Positions 12,327-20,895 of a stretch of 49,515 nt of DNA are shown here, in pieces (position 1 is the first letter of the stretch; the number at the start of each line of letters is the position of its first letter). The DNA is taken from NCBI GenBank assembly GCA_964560135.1, contig CAZLKN010000022.1, positions 1-49,515 of the forward strand, given 5' to 3'. The translations under genes were made by a program, and so were the position numbers. Origin of the DNA: CAZLKN01 sp964560135 (GTDB lineage Bacteria > Actinomycetota > JAICYB01). The notes beneath the pieces are model-generated. The model saw only the letters and a program-made list of their open reading frames with translations, searched no databases and was not told the origin of the DNA.

Positions 12327-12995
12327 CTACTCGCCCGTCTCGCCTTCCTCGCCCGGCGCCTCTTCGCCCTCGGCCGCAGCCTCCTCGCCCTCGGCGAGGG
12401 CCTCGAGCTCCTCCTCGGTGGCGGCGACGGGCTCCTCCTCGACGCGCGGCGCGGCGACGAGCGCCAGGGTCTCCTCGGGGTCGGTGAGGATCGTGACCCC
12501 CTCGGGGGCCTGGAGGTCACCGACACGCGCGACGTCGCCGATCTCGAGGGCGGAGACGTCGATCTCGAGGCTGTCGGGGATCGTGAGCGGCAACGCCTCG
12601 ATCGACACCGAGACCGTCTGAACCTCGAGCACCCCACCGACCTTCACTCCGGCCGGCGTCCCCGCGATCTCGACTGCCACCTCGGTCACGACCGGCTTGT
12701 CCTCTTCGACGCGCTCGAAGTCGATGTGGAGCGCCTCCTGGCGGACGGCGTCGATCTGCACTTCGCGGATGAGGGCCAGGTACTCCCGGCCCCCTTCGAT
12801 CTTGAGGGACACCAGGGCGTGCATGCCGTGACGGTTCAGCGCACGGATCGCATCGGCCCGCGGAACGGACAGGGACTGGGTCTCGATGCCCTTGCCGTAG
12901 ATCACCGCGGGCAGGAACCCTTTGGTCCGCAGCTTGCGGACGTGGCTCCGTCCGATGCCCTCACGGGGCGCTACCTCGAGCATGAACGCCTTCAT
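12327..12995 (-). CDS. rplY: Ribosomal protein bL25 (TL5/Ctc form)
   Basis: A 5S rRNA-binding protein of the large subunit. It is the 222-residue two-domain general-stress (Ctc/TL5) form rather than the short E. coli form. The N-terminal domain (1 to about 95) shows REGIGRSHVRKLRTKGFLPAVIYG and HIDFERV; the C-terminal beta domain covers about 100-185 (LEIDVSALEIGD). The last 35 residues are a very acidic Glu/Ala tail, common in actinobacterial members. ATG at 12995 is preceded by AAGGAG about 11 bp upstream. It lies between prs and pth. Confidence 0.94.
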   Translation of the reverse strand: MKAFMLEVAPREGIGRSHVRKLRTKGFLPAVIYGKGIETQSLSVPRADAIRALNRHGMHALVSLKIEGGREYLALIREVQIDAVRQEALHIDFERVEEDKPVVTEVAVEIAGTPAGVKVGGVLEVQTVSVSIEALPLTIPDSLEIDVSALEIGDVARVGDLQAPEGVTILTDPEETLALVAAPRVEEEPVAATEEELEALAEGEEAAAEGEEAPGEEGETGE

Positions 12996-13076
12996 GGTCC
13001 GTCGACTCCTTGACGCCTGATCGCATCCCGCGCGGACGCGCGGCCGAACGGTAACGGTAGCAGAAACGCGCTCGCC

Positions 13077-14045
13077 CTACAGGTTGTCGCCGCCGAAGAT
13101 GCCCGAGACGGACTCGTCCTCGAAGACCGCCCTGACGGCGTCGGCGATGATCTGCCCCACCGACAGCACGACGAGCTTGTCGAAGCTCTTCTCCGGCGGG
13201 ATCGGCAGCGTGTTGGTGACGACCACCTTCCGAAGCGGCGAATCCTTGAGTCGCTCCACCGCCGGACCCGACAGCACTGGATGGGTGGCTGCGGCCCAGA
13301 CCTCCGACGCTCCGTGGGCGACCAGCGCCTTGGCGGCCTCGGAGATCGTCCCGCCGGTGTCGATCATGTCGTCCACCAGCACGCAGCGCTGGCCCTCGAC
13401 GTTGCCGACCACGTGACGGGCCTCCGCGACGTTGTGCACCTTCGGGTCGCGACCCTTGTGGACGATGGCCAGCCGCGCCCCGAGCTTGCGCGCGAACTTG
13501 TCGGCGACGCCCACTCGTCCGGCGTCGGGGGCCGAGATCACGATGTCGGTCCCGAGCTCCTGCGCCATGTGGTCCATCAACAACGGCGTGGCCGTCAGGT
13601 GGTCGAAGGGGAAGTCGAAGAAACCCTGGATCTGCCCGGCATGCAGGTCGACGGACATCACGCGGTCGGCCCCCGCGGTGTGGAACACGTCGGCCATCAG
13701 CTTGGCCGAGATCGGCTCGCGGGCCAGATGCTTCTTGTCCTGGCGGGAGTAGGGGAAGAACGGCAGCACCGCGGTGACGCGCTCCGCCGACGCCCGCTTG
13801 AGCGCGTCGAGCATGATCAGCATCTCCACGATGTGCTCGTTCACGGGATGCGCATGGGTCTGCATGACGTAGACGTCATGGCCCCGGACGGACTCCAGGA
13901 AACGCGTGTACACCTCGCCGTTCGAGAACCGGTGCAGGTCGACGTCGCCCAGGTTGACGCCGAGGTTCTTGGAGACCTCTTCCGCGAGCTCGGGATGCGA
14001 CGAGCCCGCGTAGATCATCAGCCGCTTGCGGTCCAGATACTCCAT
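13077..14045 (-). CDS. prs: Ribose-phosphate pyrophosphokinase
   Basis: Makes PRPP from ribose 5-phosphate and ATP, feeding nucleotide, histidine and tryptophan synthesis. The 322-residue protein shows the ATP-loop FFPYSRQDKKH, SVDLHAGQIQGFFD, and the PRPP-binding signature VLVDDMIDTGGT. The ATG at 14045 is preferred: AAGGA lies 6 bp before it and it overlaps the glmU stop by one base. A GTG one codon earlier (14048) would overlap as GTGA. glmU-prs is a widely conserved bacterial pair. Confidence 0.96.
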   Translation of the reverse strand: MEYLDRKRLMIYAGSSHPELAEEVSKNLGVNLGDVDLHRFSNGEVYTRFLESVRGHDVYVMQTHAHPVNEHIVEMLIMLDALKRASAERVTAVLPFFPYSRQDKKHLAREPISAKLMADVFHTAGADRVMSVDLHAGQIQGFFDFPFDHLTATPLLMDHMAQELGTDIVISAPDAGRVGVADKFARKLGARLAIVHKGRDPKVHNVAEARHVVGNVEGQRCVLVDDMIDTGGTISEAAKALVAHGASEVWAAATHPVLSGPAVERLKDSPLRKVVVTNTLPIPPEKSFDKLVVLSVGQIIADAVRAVFEDESVSGIFGGDNL

Positions 14046-15514
14046 CACGCGTCCTTCCGGGATCCCTTGGCCTTCCGTCGCGGACTCTTCGCCGCCTTGC
14101 GCCCCGTGGCCTTCTTGTCCCCGCGGGGCTGTGCGGGAGCACCGACCACCAACTCTCCGGGCTCTACGTTACGCGTCACCACCGACCCCGCGCCGGTGCG
14201 CGACCCGTTCCCGAGACTGACGGGGGCCACGAGCATCGTGTCCGACCCGATGAACACCTCGTCGCCGATCCGGGTCTCGTGCTTGGTGCGGCCGCCGGGC
14301 CCCCGCCGGAACGGGTCGTAGTTGCAGGTGATCGTCCCGGCTCCCACGTTGGATCCGCGGCCGACGGTGACGTCACCCATGTAGGACAGGTGGGGCACCT
14401 TCGACCCCTCGCCGATGTCCGCGGCCTTCATCTCCACGAACGTCCCGGCCTTGGCCCCCTTGCGCAGCACGGTCCCCGGCCGGAGGCTGGCGAACGGACC
14501 CACCTCGGCCTCCGGACCGATGCGGGCCCCACGGGCGACGGCGAAGGTCACCCGGGCGGCGTCGCCCACCCGGCTGTCGACGAGGCGGACACTGGGCCCG
14601 ATCTCGCAGCCCCGCCCGACGCGGGTGTCCCCTTCCAGGAAGGTGTGGGGCAGCAGCACCGAGTCGGCGCCCACCCGCACCCCGACGTCCACGTAGGTGG
14701 AGGCGGGATCGTCCACCGTGACCCCGGCGGCCATCAGGTCCTCGAGCACGCGCCAGCGCAGCCGGGAAACCACCGTCGCGAACTCGGCCCGGGTGTTGGT
14801 GCCCAGGACCTCGTCCGGATCGCCTTCGACCCCGACGATCTTCTGATCGGACGCCGCGAGCAGACCGATCACGTCCGTCAGGTAATACTCCCCCTGCGCA
14901 TTGGCGCTTCGCAGTTTGGGAAGCATGCGGGCGAGAGCGGCGGTTGCGAACACGTAGGTGCAGGTGTTGATCTCCCGGATCGCGAACTGCTCCGGAGAGG
15001 CGTCGCGGGCTTCGACCACACCGGCGATCGAGGAGTCGTCGCCGCGCAGGATCCTGCCGTAGGAGCCGGGGTCGGGAAGCGTCGCCGTGAGGACGGCCGC
15101 CGCTGCCTTGTGGCGCCGGCGCTCCCGGATCAGCGCGCGGAGGCTGGACGGATGCACCAGCGGGGCGTCCCCGGCGAGCACGAGCACCTCGTCCACCTCG
15201 CCGAGACGACCGAGGCCGCAGCGCAGGGCGTCTCCCGTCCCTCGCGGGCGGCGCTGGACGGCGTAGGCGAGCGGGAAGGGGTAGGCGGGATCGCCCAGCG
15301 TCGCCTCGACGGCTCCACCGGGCGGCACCACCAGCGAGGCCGCCCGGAGCGGCTGGGTGCGGTGCACCGCACGCAGCGCCTCGAGGACGTGCTGCACGAG
15401 CGGGCGCCCCGCCGCCGGGTGCAGCACCTTGGGGACCTCGGACCGGAACCGTTTGGACCGCCCACCCGCCAGCACGACGGCGGCGAGCCTCGACGAAGAG
15501 CTTCTCTCGCTCAT
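14045..15514 (-). CDS. glmU: Bifunctional GlcNAc-1-P uridyltransferase / GlcN-1-P acetyltransferase
   Basis: Makes UDP-GlcNAc for peptidoglycan in two steps. The 489-residue protein has an N-terminal pyrophosphorylase domain (VVLAGGRSKRF, PKVLHPAAGRPL, QRRPRGTGDAL, VLVLAGDAPL) and a left-handed beta-helix acetyltransferase from about 250 (GTFVEMKAADIGEGSKVPHL, GAGTITCNYD). A lysine-rich tail of about 25 residues follows, as in many actinobacterial GlmUs. The only available start is ATG 15514, one base past the tRNA-Gln discriminator. No ribosome site is possible there except inside the tRNA, which suggests leaderless translation after tRNA processing. Confidence 0.96.
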   Translation of the reverse strand: MSERSSSSRLAAVVLAGGRSKRFRSEVPKVLHPAAGRPLVQHVLEALRAVHRTQPLRAASLVVPPGGAVEATLGDPAYPFPLAYAVQRRPRGTGDALRCGLGRLGEVDEVLVLAGDAPLVHPSSLRALIRERRRHKAAAAVLTATLPDPGSYGRILRGDDSSIAGVVEARDASPEQFAIREINTCTYVFATAALARMLPKLRSANAQGEYYLTDVIGLLAASDQKIVGVEGDPDEVLGTNTRAEFATVVSRLRWRVLEDLMAAGVTVDDPASTYVDVGVRVGADSVLLPHTFLEGDTRVGRGCEIGPSVRLVDSRVGDAARVTFAVARGARIGPEAEVGPFASLRPGTVLRKGAKAGTFVEMKAADIGEGSKVPHLSYMGDVTVGRGSNVGAGTITCNYDPFRRGPGGRTKHETRIGDEVFIGSDTMLVAPVSLGNGSRTGAGSVVTRNVEPGELVVGAPAQPRGDKKATGRKAAKSPRRKAKGSRKDA

Positions 15515-15515
15515 G

Positions 15516-15587
15516 CTGGGAGGGGCGGGATCGAACCGCCATTACGGGATCCAAAGTCCCGCGTCCTGCCGATTGGACGACCTCCCA
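15516..15587 (-). tRNA. tRNA-Gln (anticodon TTG)
   Basis: The minus strand folds into a cloverleaf. The acceptor stem is TGGGAGG paired with CCTCCCA, and the anticodon arm CGGGA-CTTTGGA-TCCCG puts TTG at positions 34-36. The T arm reads GGCGGTTCGATCCCGCC and the discriminator is G. CCA is not encoded. It lies 8 bp after ispE and one base before the glmU ATG, so it is embedded in the transcript rather than standing alone. Confidence 0.95.
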
Positions 15588-15595
15588 TCAGCACC

Positions 15596-16528
15596 TCAGT
15601 CTATTCCGGCGCGTCCGCGCCCCCGCAGGACCATGCGGACCCCCCATGGGCTCGGCTCGGTCACGAGCACCCGCCGGAACGCCGACGCGACGCTGCCGGC
15701 GACCGCCTCGGGATCACCGTCGGCGGGTACCAGTCCCACCACGCTGGGACCGCTGCCGGCCACGAATGACGCCACGGCACCCGCGCGGCGCATCGCCTCC
15801 AGGCCCTCCCCCACACCGGGGTCCAGCGAAACCGCGGCCGCCTCGAGGTCGTTGGCCAGCCATCCCTCGGCCCGGGACCAGTTCCCGGCCGCGCGTAGCT
15901 CGTCGAGACGCCGGTAGACCTCAGTGGTGGCGAGCCGCGACGGCGACAGGCCCAGTACGACGCTGTACCCGCCGGGGCTCCCGAGCCCTCGGACACGCTC
16001 GCCGCGGCCGGCCACGTGCACCAGACCGCCGTGGACGATCGGCGCGACGTCGGAGGAGATCGCGCCGCCCATCGACACCAGGTCACCGGCGCTCACGCGC
16101 GCCCCCCACAGCATCGAGCAGCCGAACAGCACGCCGGCAGCGTCGGCGCTCCCGCCGCCCAGACCGGCGGCCACGGGGATGCGCTTGTCGATCCGGATGG
16201 TCGTCGGCTGGGGTGCGGCCATGCGGGCGAGCACCCCGGCGGCGCCCAAGGCCAGGTTCGACGGCGACGCAAGCTCCGGCGTGGCCTCCTCACCGCCGAC
16301 CACCAGGCCCACGGGCTCGCCTTCGACCTCGACCCGCAACCCGGACACCTCTTCGGGATCGTCGTGGGTCTGCACCCGGATCGCGTCCGCGAGGCCGAGG
16401 GTCTGGATCAGGCCCTCCACGTCGTGGTAGCCGTCCGGACGCGACTCGCCCACCCACCAGCCGAGGTTGATCTTCGACGCCGCGAGCACCTCCAGCGAAC
16501 GCGGCGGGGTTCCGCGGGGGCGCTTCAT
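15596..16528 (-). CDS. ispE: 4-diphosphocytidyl-2-C-methyl-D-erythritol kinase
   Basis: GHMP kinase of the MEP isoprenoid pathway, phosphorylating CDP-ME. The 310-residue protein shows the substrate-binding ASKINLGWWVG and DGYHDVEGLIQTLGL segments, the ATP-binding glycine loop PVAAGLGGGSADAA, the catalytic aspartate in SSDVAPIVHGG, and a C-terminal GSGPSVVGL. ATG at 16528 overlaps the rsmA stop as ATGA. Its presence shows the organism makes isoprenoids by the non-mevalonate route. rsmA-ispE order is typical for actinobacteria. Confidence 0.95.
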   Translation of the reverse strand: MKRPRGTPPRSLEVLAASKINLGWWVGESRPDGYHDVEGLIQTLGLADAIRVQTHDDPEEVSGLRVEVEGEPVGLVVGGEEATPELASPSNLALGAAGVLARMAAPQPTTIRIDKRIPVAAGLGGGSADAAGVLFGCSMLWGARVSAGDLVSMGGAISSDVAPIVHGGLVHVAGRGERVRGLGSPGGYSVVLGLSPSRLATTEVYRRLDELRAAGNWSRAEGWLANDLEAAAVSLDPGVGEGLEAMRRAGAVASFVAGSGPSVVGLVPADGDPEAVAGSVASAFRRVLVTEPSPWGVRMVLRGRGRAGID

Positions 16529-17391
16529 GCCCCTCCTCCGGACAGTGCCCGGTACAGACCGGCGAAGCCCTCCAGGTCGATCCGCTCCGGCCGGTCGGTC
16601 GACGGGATGGCGGCGGCCGACAGCGCCTCCTCGCTGCGCCGCCGATCGTAGCCCGCGGCCGTGAGGGAGTTGAGGAGGTTCTTGCGACGGTGGCCGAACG
16701 CGGCGGCGACGAAGTCGAGGAACCCGCGCGCGTCGCCGACACGCACCGGGGGCTCGGTCCGGCGCTCGAAGGCCACGAGCACCGAGGTGACCTCCGGCGG
16801 CGGCAGGAAGACGTGCTTCGAGACCTCCCCGGCGATCCGCGCGCGGGCGTGGTAGGCGACCTTCACGGAGATCGCGCCGTAGGTCTTCGAGCCCGGCGGC
16901 GCCGTCCAGCGCTCGCCGAGCTCGCGCTGCACCATCACCAGGCCCCCGGCGACCTCGGGGACCTCGTCGAGAACCCGGGCCATGATCGGCGTGGCCAGGT
17001 TGTACGGCAGGTTGGACACCAACCGCGCAGCGGGAGCGGCGAGGCTCCGCAGGTCGACGTCGAGGGCATCGCCCAGGATCACCTCGACATCGGGCACGTC
17101 GCCGACCACCTCCGCGAGGACGGCGGCCACCTTCGTATCGACCTCGAGCGCGATCACATGCGCCCCGACCTCCGCGAGGCCCGCGGTGAGCGATCCGAGA
17201 CCGGGACCCACCTCCAGCACCCGGTCCCCCGGGCCCACACCGGCCAGACGGACGATCCGGCGCACCGTGTTGGGATCGACGAGGAAGTGCTGGCCGAGCC
17301 GCCGGCGGGCCGCCAGGCCGTGCCGGTCGAGGAGCGCGCGCGCGCGCGTGGCGGTCAGATGTTCGAGCACGCGTCCATGCTGCCGCCTCAC
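16525..17391 (-). CDS. rsmA: 16S rRNA dimethyladenosine transferase (KsgA)
   Basis: Dimethylates two adjacent adenosines in the 3'-terminal hairpin of 16S rRNA during small-subunit maturation; loss gives kasugamycin resistance. The protein has 288 residues. SAM motif I is EVGPGLGSLTAGL, preceded by the family signature RRLGQHFLVD. The catalytic motif IV is SNLPYNLATPI, and the C-terminal domain has FGHRRKNLLNSL. The start is GTG 17391; a second in-frame GTG at 17370 is possible. It lies 18 bp downstream of the G5/RlpA gene. Confidence 0.95.
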   Translation of the reverse strand: MRRQHGRVLEHLTATRARALLDRHGLAARRRLGQHFLVDPNTVRRIVRLAGVGPGDRVLEVGPGLGSLTAGLAEVGAHVIALEVDTKVAAVLAEVVGDVPDVEVILGDALDVDLRSLAAPAARLVSNLPYNLATPIMARVLDEVPEVAGGLVMVQRELGERWTAPPGSKTYGAISVKVAYHARARIAGEVSKHVFLPPPEVTSVLVAFERRTEPPVRVGDARGFLDFVAAAFGHRRKNLLNSLTAAGYDRRRSEEALSAAAIPSTDRPERIDLEGFAGLYRALSGGGA

Positions 17392-17409
17392 GTCGCGCGT
17401 GGCGAGGCG

Positions 17410-18483
17410 CTACCACTCGAGGCGGACGCGGACCACACCCGTGGACAGCGGTGCCAACTCTTCGAAGGCCCCGTCGGAGAGGTCGATCACGCGGCCTTCG
17501 ATGAAGGGTCCGCGGTCGTTGATCCGGACGTTGACCGAGCGCCCGTTGGCGAGGTTGGTCACCTTGACGACGGTGCCGAACGGCAGCGTCCGGTGCGCGG
17601 CCGTGAGACCCGCACGCCGGTACCAGGACGCCGAGCCGGTCTGGGTCCGGCCCTGTCCGCTGAACGCCGGCTGCCCGGTCCCGACGCGGACCACCTGGTC
17701 GCGCGGCTTCCGGACGACCTCCTCCGACAGCAGTCGGGAGGCCACCCGCTGCCCGTCCTCGAGGGTCACCGATACCCGTCGAACCTTCAGGCCCTCGGCA
17801 CCTTCCTGGACGACCTTCCTGGTGCCACGCTCCAGGGAGGAGTCGCGACGCTCCACGTAGCTGAACGGGATCCGGACCTGCTTGTGCTCCACGACCCGGC
17901 TGACGCGGACCACCCGGATCCGCATCCCCTCGCTCGGCCGGACCCCGAGATCCGGACGGACGTAGTCCCGACCCTCGAGTTCGATACCGGCTCGGGCGAG
18001 CAGCTCGCGGATCGTGGTCGCGCTCGTGACCACATCGCGGACGTCGCCGTCCACCCGGACGGTCGTGTGCACCGCATTGCGCAGGACCACCGCCATCCCC
18101 TCGACCAGCGGGACGTCCCGGGAGGGGGCCACGAAGTCCTCGGGCGCCCGCTGCAGACCCAGCTCGCGCAGGGCGTCGCCGACCGTGAGGCCGTGGACCC
18201 AGACCGAACGCGTCTCGCCGCCGTCGATCCAGAGGTGGACGACCTTGGCCCTGCGGTAGGTGACGGTGTCGCCGGGATCGAGCAGGCCGGCCGGACTCAC
18301 CATGTCGCGACCCTCGGTGTCGAGTCCCATGCGCTCGAGGAGCTGCGGGGCGCTCGTGGCGTAGGTACGCACGGGTACCACGCGCCCCTCGACGTCGAGG
18401 TGCACGGTTTTCTCGCCGCCCAGCGCCAGCGGGGGCGCTGTGAGGGCGAGCACGATCACCAGGACACGTACGATCCAGCGCAT
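17410..18483 (-). CDS. Secreted DUF348-G5-RlpA (double-psi beta-barrel) cell-wall protein
   Basis: A 357-residue exported protein. A signal peptide (about 1-22) is followed by three ubiquitin-like DUF348 repeats (starting near HLDVEGRVVPVRTYA, VWVHGLTVGDALRELG, and VRVDGDVRDVVTSA). A G5 domain follows (IPFSYVERRDSSLERG to VTLEDGQRV), and a C-terminal RlpA-like barrel runs from about 280 (GSASWYRRAGLTAAHRTLPFG, VRINDRGPFIEGRVIDLS). This gene holds the place and N-terminal architecture of RpfB, upstream of rsmA-ispE, but has an RlpA barrel, a possible lytic transglycosylase, instead of the Rpf muralytic domain. The ATG is at 18483. Confidence 0.9.
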   Translation of the reverse strand: MRWIVRVLVIVLALTAPPLALGGEKTVHLDVEGRVVPVRTYATSAPQLLERMGLDTEGRDMVSPAGLLDPGDTVTYRRAKVVHLWIDGGETRSVWVHGLTVGDALRELGLQRAPEDFVAPSRDVPLVEGMAVVLRNAVHTTVRVDGDVRDVVTSATTIRELLARAGIELEGRDYVRPDLGVRPSEGMRIRVVRVSRVVEHKQVRIPFSYVERRDSSLERGTRKVVQEGAEGLKVRRVSVTLEDGQRVASRLLSEEVVRKPRDQVVRVGTGQPAFSGQGRTQTGSASWYRRAGLTAAHRTLPFGTVVKVTNLANGRSVNVRINDRGPFIEGRVIDLSDGAFEELAPLSTGVVRVRLEW

Positions 18484-18547
18484 GCGTCTCTCATCCGGGC
18501 CCGGCGGCTGCGATCGGCCGAAGAACTACCTTTGCCGGGCCTCGGGA

Positions 18548-18577
18548 ACGCTACCAGCGCCCGACGACGCGGAGCAA
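18548..18577 (-). promoter_or_regulatory. Possible promoter before the G5/RlpA gene
   Basis: On the minus strand TTGCTC (18572-18577), an 18-bp spacer and TAGCGT (18548-18553) resemble a weak actinobacterial sigma-A promoter. A 12-bp palindrome CCGGCGCGCCGG (18578-18589) sits just upstream and could be the end signal of tatD or a regulatory hairpin. Position in a 121-bp gap supports a promoter, but the hexamers are only half matches. Confidence 0.35.
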
Positions 18578-18604
18578 CCGGCGCGCCGGAACGTCCGTTC
18601 GCTG

Positions 18605-19369
18605 TCAGGGACCGAACACCCGGGCGACGTTGCGTGCCAGAACCTCGCGCAACGCGGCCTCCGGTGTTCCGCGGGCCTCCGCCAGAGCCGCTGCGGTGTG
18701 CACCACCAGGGCCGGACGATTCGGCTTCCCGCGGTGTGGAACGGGAGCGAGGAACGGGGCGTCGGTCTCGACGAGCAGCAGCTCCTCCGGGAGGATCCGC
18801 GCCGCCTCCCTGAGCTCGGTGTTGCGGGGATAGGTGAGGTTCCCCGCGAACGAACAGACGTATCCGCGCTGGGCGCACGCACGGGCATGGGCAACGTCAC
18901 CGGAGAAGCAGTGCATCACGACCCGGGCGGGCGGGATCGCGTCGTCCAGTACCGCGAGCACGCGGTCGTGGGCGTCCCGGCAGTGGATGACGAGCGCCTT
19001 GTCCGTCTCCCGGGCAAGAGCGATGTGGGCCCGGAAGGACCGCTCCTGCAGCTCGGGATCGGACCGATCGCGGTAGAGGTCGATCCCCGTCTCCCCCACC
19101 GCCGCGACCACCGGACGGAGCGCGAGGTCCCGCAACCGCTCCATCCCCTCGTCCGAGAACTCCTCGAGCTCGTTGGGGTGGAAACCGACGGCCGCGGCGA
19201 CCCGGCCCCCGGACGCCTCCGCCCGCCCGACGGCCGCCTCGGAGGACGCCAGCCCCATGCCGATGTCCACGACGCGCTCCACCCCGGCGGCAGCGGCCTC
19301 CTCGAGAACGTCGGCCGGGTCGGCCTCGATGTGGTCGAGGTGGCAGTGCGAGTCGACGAGCCCGGTCAC
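18605..19369 (-). CDS. tatD: TatD-family metal-dependent DNase
   Basis: A 254-residue TIM-barrel metallohydrolase of the TatD family, implicated in DNA repair and quality control. Metal ligands are visible in LVDSHCHLDH, GETGIDLY, VIHCRDA, MHCFSGD and VETDAPFLAP, in the normal order. The start is GTG 19369 (MTGLVDSHCH), 5 bp past the metG stop; codons further upstream lie inside metG. metG-tatD pairing, followed by the G5 gene and rsmA, is conserved in actinobacteria and firmicutes. Confidence 0.94.
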   Translation of the reverse strand: MTGLVDSHCHLDHIEADPADVLEEAAAAGVERVVDIGMGLASSEAAVGRAEASGGRVAAAVGFHPNELEEFSDEGMERLRDLALRPVVAAVGETGIDLYRDRSDPELQERSFRAHIALARETDKALVIHCRDAHDRVLAVLDDAIPPARVVMHCFSGDVAHARACAQRGYVCSFAGNLTYPRNTELREAARILPEELLLVETDAPFLAPVPHRGKPNRPALVVHTAAALAEARGTPEAALREVLARNVARVFGP

Positions 19370-19374
19370 GACGC

Positions 19375-20895
19375 TTACTCGGGGGCCTCGAGGCGCGGGA
19401 ACAGCGGGTCGCCGGCCCGGACGCGGCGCCCGGCGACCGCGGGGATCTCGAGGGCCGGGTCGCCCTCCAGACCCATGCGGGACCACAGCTCCCCCATGCT
19501 CGCCGGCATCGCCGGGTACAGCAGGGCGGCGACCGTCGCCACGGCCTCCGCGACGGCGCTGAGCACCCCCGCCACCACCGGGGTGTTGGCGTCGTCCTTC
19601 GCGAGCTTCCAGGGCGCCCGCTCCACGAGGTAGCGGTTCGCGTGCCGGACGATCTCCCAGACCACGTTGAGCGCCTCGGTGACGTCGAGATCGGCGACCA
19701 GCGCGTCCGCCTTCGGACCCGCCTCACGCACCACCGCCAGGAGCCCCTCCTCGGGCGCCTCCACCACCTCGGGACCGGGGATCGTCCCCTCGAAGTACCG
19801 GTCGATCATCGCGATCGTGCGGTTCGCGAGGTTGCCGATGTCGTTGGCGAGGTCGGCGTTGTAGCGCGCGTGCATGTCCTCGAGTGAGAAGTTGCCGTCC
19901 TCGCCGAACCGGACGGAGCGCAGGAAGTGGTACCGGTAGCCGTCGACGCCGAACTGCTCGACGAGCTCGTGCGGCGAGATCTGGGTGATGCCGCGCCCCG
20001 ACTTGGAGATCTTCTCGCCCCCCGCGAGCAACCACCCGTGGGCGAAGACCGACTCGGGTAGCGGGAGCCCGGCGGCCATCAACAGCGCCGGCCAGACGAC
20101 CGCGTGTTGCCACACGATCTCCTTGCCGATCAGGTGCACGTCCGCCGGCCACAGCCGGGAGAACCGGTCCTCGTCCGCACCGTACCCAGCCGCAGTGAGG
20201 TAGTTCTGCAGTGCCTCGATCCACACGTAGATCACATGGCCCTCGTCCCACGGCACCGGGATCCCCCAGGTGATGGAGGTCCGCGTGATCGCGAGGTCGT
20301 CCAGACCGAGCCGCAGCTTGCCCATGAGTTCGTTGCGCGCCCGGGACGGCCGGACGAAGCCCGGGTGCTCTTCGTAGTAGCGCAGCAGCCGCTCGGTGTA
20401 CTTGGAGAGGCGGAAGAAGTAGTTGTCCTCCTTCAACGGGGTGGGGGGTATCCCGTGTACGGGGCAGTCGCCGTCCACCAGGTCCGACGGGCTCTTGTAC
20501 TCCTCACAGCGCACGCAGTACAGACCCTCGTAGGGGGCCAGGTAGATCTCGTCGCGATCGTAGAGCTCCTGCATGAACCGTCGGACGGGCCCGGCGTGTC
20601 GCTCCTCGGTGGTCCGGATGAAGTCGTCGTTGGAGATCCGCAGCCGCTCCCACACCTCCCGCCACCTGGGGGCGATGTGATCGCACCAGTCCCGGGGTTC
20701 GTAGTCGTTCGCGGCGGCAGCCTGCGCCACCTTCGCCCCGTGCTCGTCGGTGCCCGTGAGGAAGTGGACGCGGCGTCCGGCCAGGCGGTGCCACCGGGCC
20801 AGGAAGTCCGCGACCACGGTCGTGTACGCGTGCCCGACGTGCGGCAGGTCGTTCACGTAATAGATGGGCGTGGTGATGTACCAGGTGTCCTTCAC
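19375..20895 (-). CDS. metG: Methionyl-tRNA synthetase
   Basis: Charges tRNA-Met. The 506-residue class I synthetase has the HIGH variant in LPHVGHAYT, the KMSKS variant KISKSGRG, and a zinc knuckle between about 125 and 150 (YCVRCEEYKSP then DGDCPVHG). The anticodon-binding domain is recognisable from NDIGNLANRTIAMI. It lacks the C-terminal EMAP/Arc1p-like dimerisation domain, as is common in short forms. The start is GTG 20895, overlapping the rsmI stop as GTGA. Confidence 0.96.
   Translation of the reverse strand: MKDTWYITTPIYYVNDLPHVGHAYTTVVADFLARWHRLAGRRVHFLTGTDEHGAKVAQAAAANDYEPRDWCDHIAPRWREVWERLRISNDDFIRTTEERHAGPVRRFMQELYDRDEIYLAPYEGLYCVRCEEYKSPSDLVDGDCPVHGIPPTPLKEDNYFFRLSKYTERLLRYYEEHPGFVRPSRARNELMGKLRLGLDDLAITRTSITWGIPVPWDEGHVIYVWIEALQNYLTAAGYGADEDRFSRLWPADVHLIGKEIVWQHAVVWPALLMAAGLPLPESVFAHGWLLAGGEKISKSGRGITQISPHELVEQFGVDGYRYHFLRSVRFGEDGNFSLEDMHARYNADLANDIGNLANRTIAMIDRYFEGTIPGPEVVEAPEEGLLAVVREAGPKADALVADLDVTEALNVVWEIVRHANRYLVERAPWKLAKDDANTPVVAGVLSAVAEAVATVAALLYPAMPASMGELWSRMGLEGDPALEIPAVAGRRVRAGDPLFPRLEAPE

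Noticed and set aside
12996..13076. Hairpin CCGCGC-GTCC-GCGCGG between prs and rplY as a terminator
   Set aside because: The stem is only 6 bp with no T-run, the genes are usually co-transcribed, and it may simply be GC-rich spacer.
18484..18604. A ydaO-type (cyclic di-AMP) riboswitch before the cell-wall gene
   Set aside because: Such riboswitches often precede actinobacterial cell-wall hydrolases, but the gap here is only 121 bp and I saw none of the expected conserved core.
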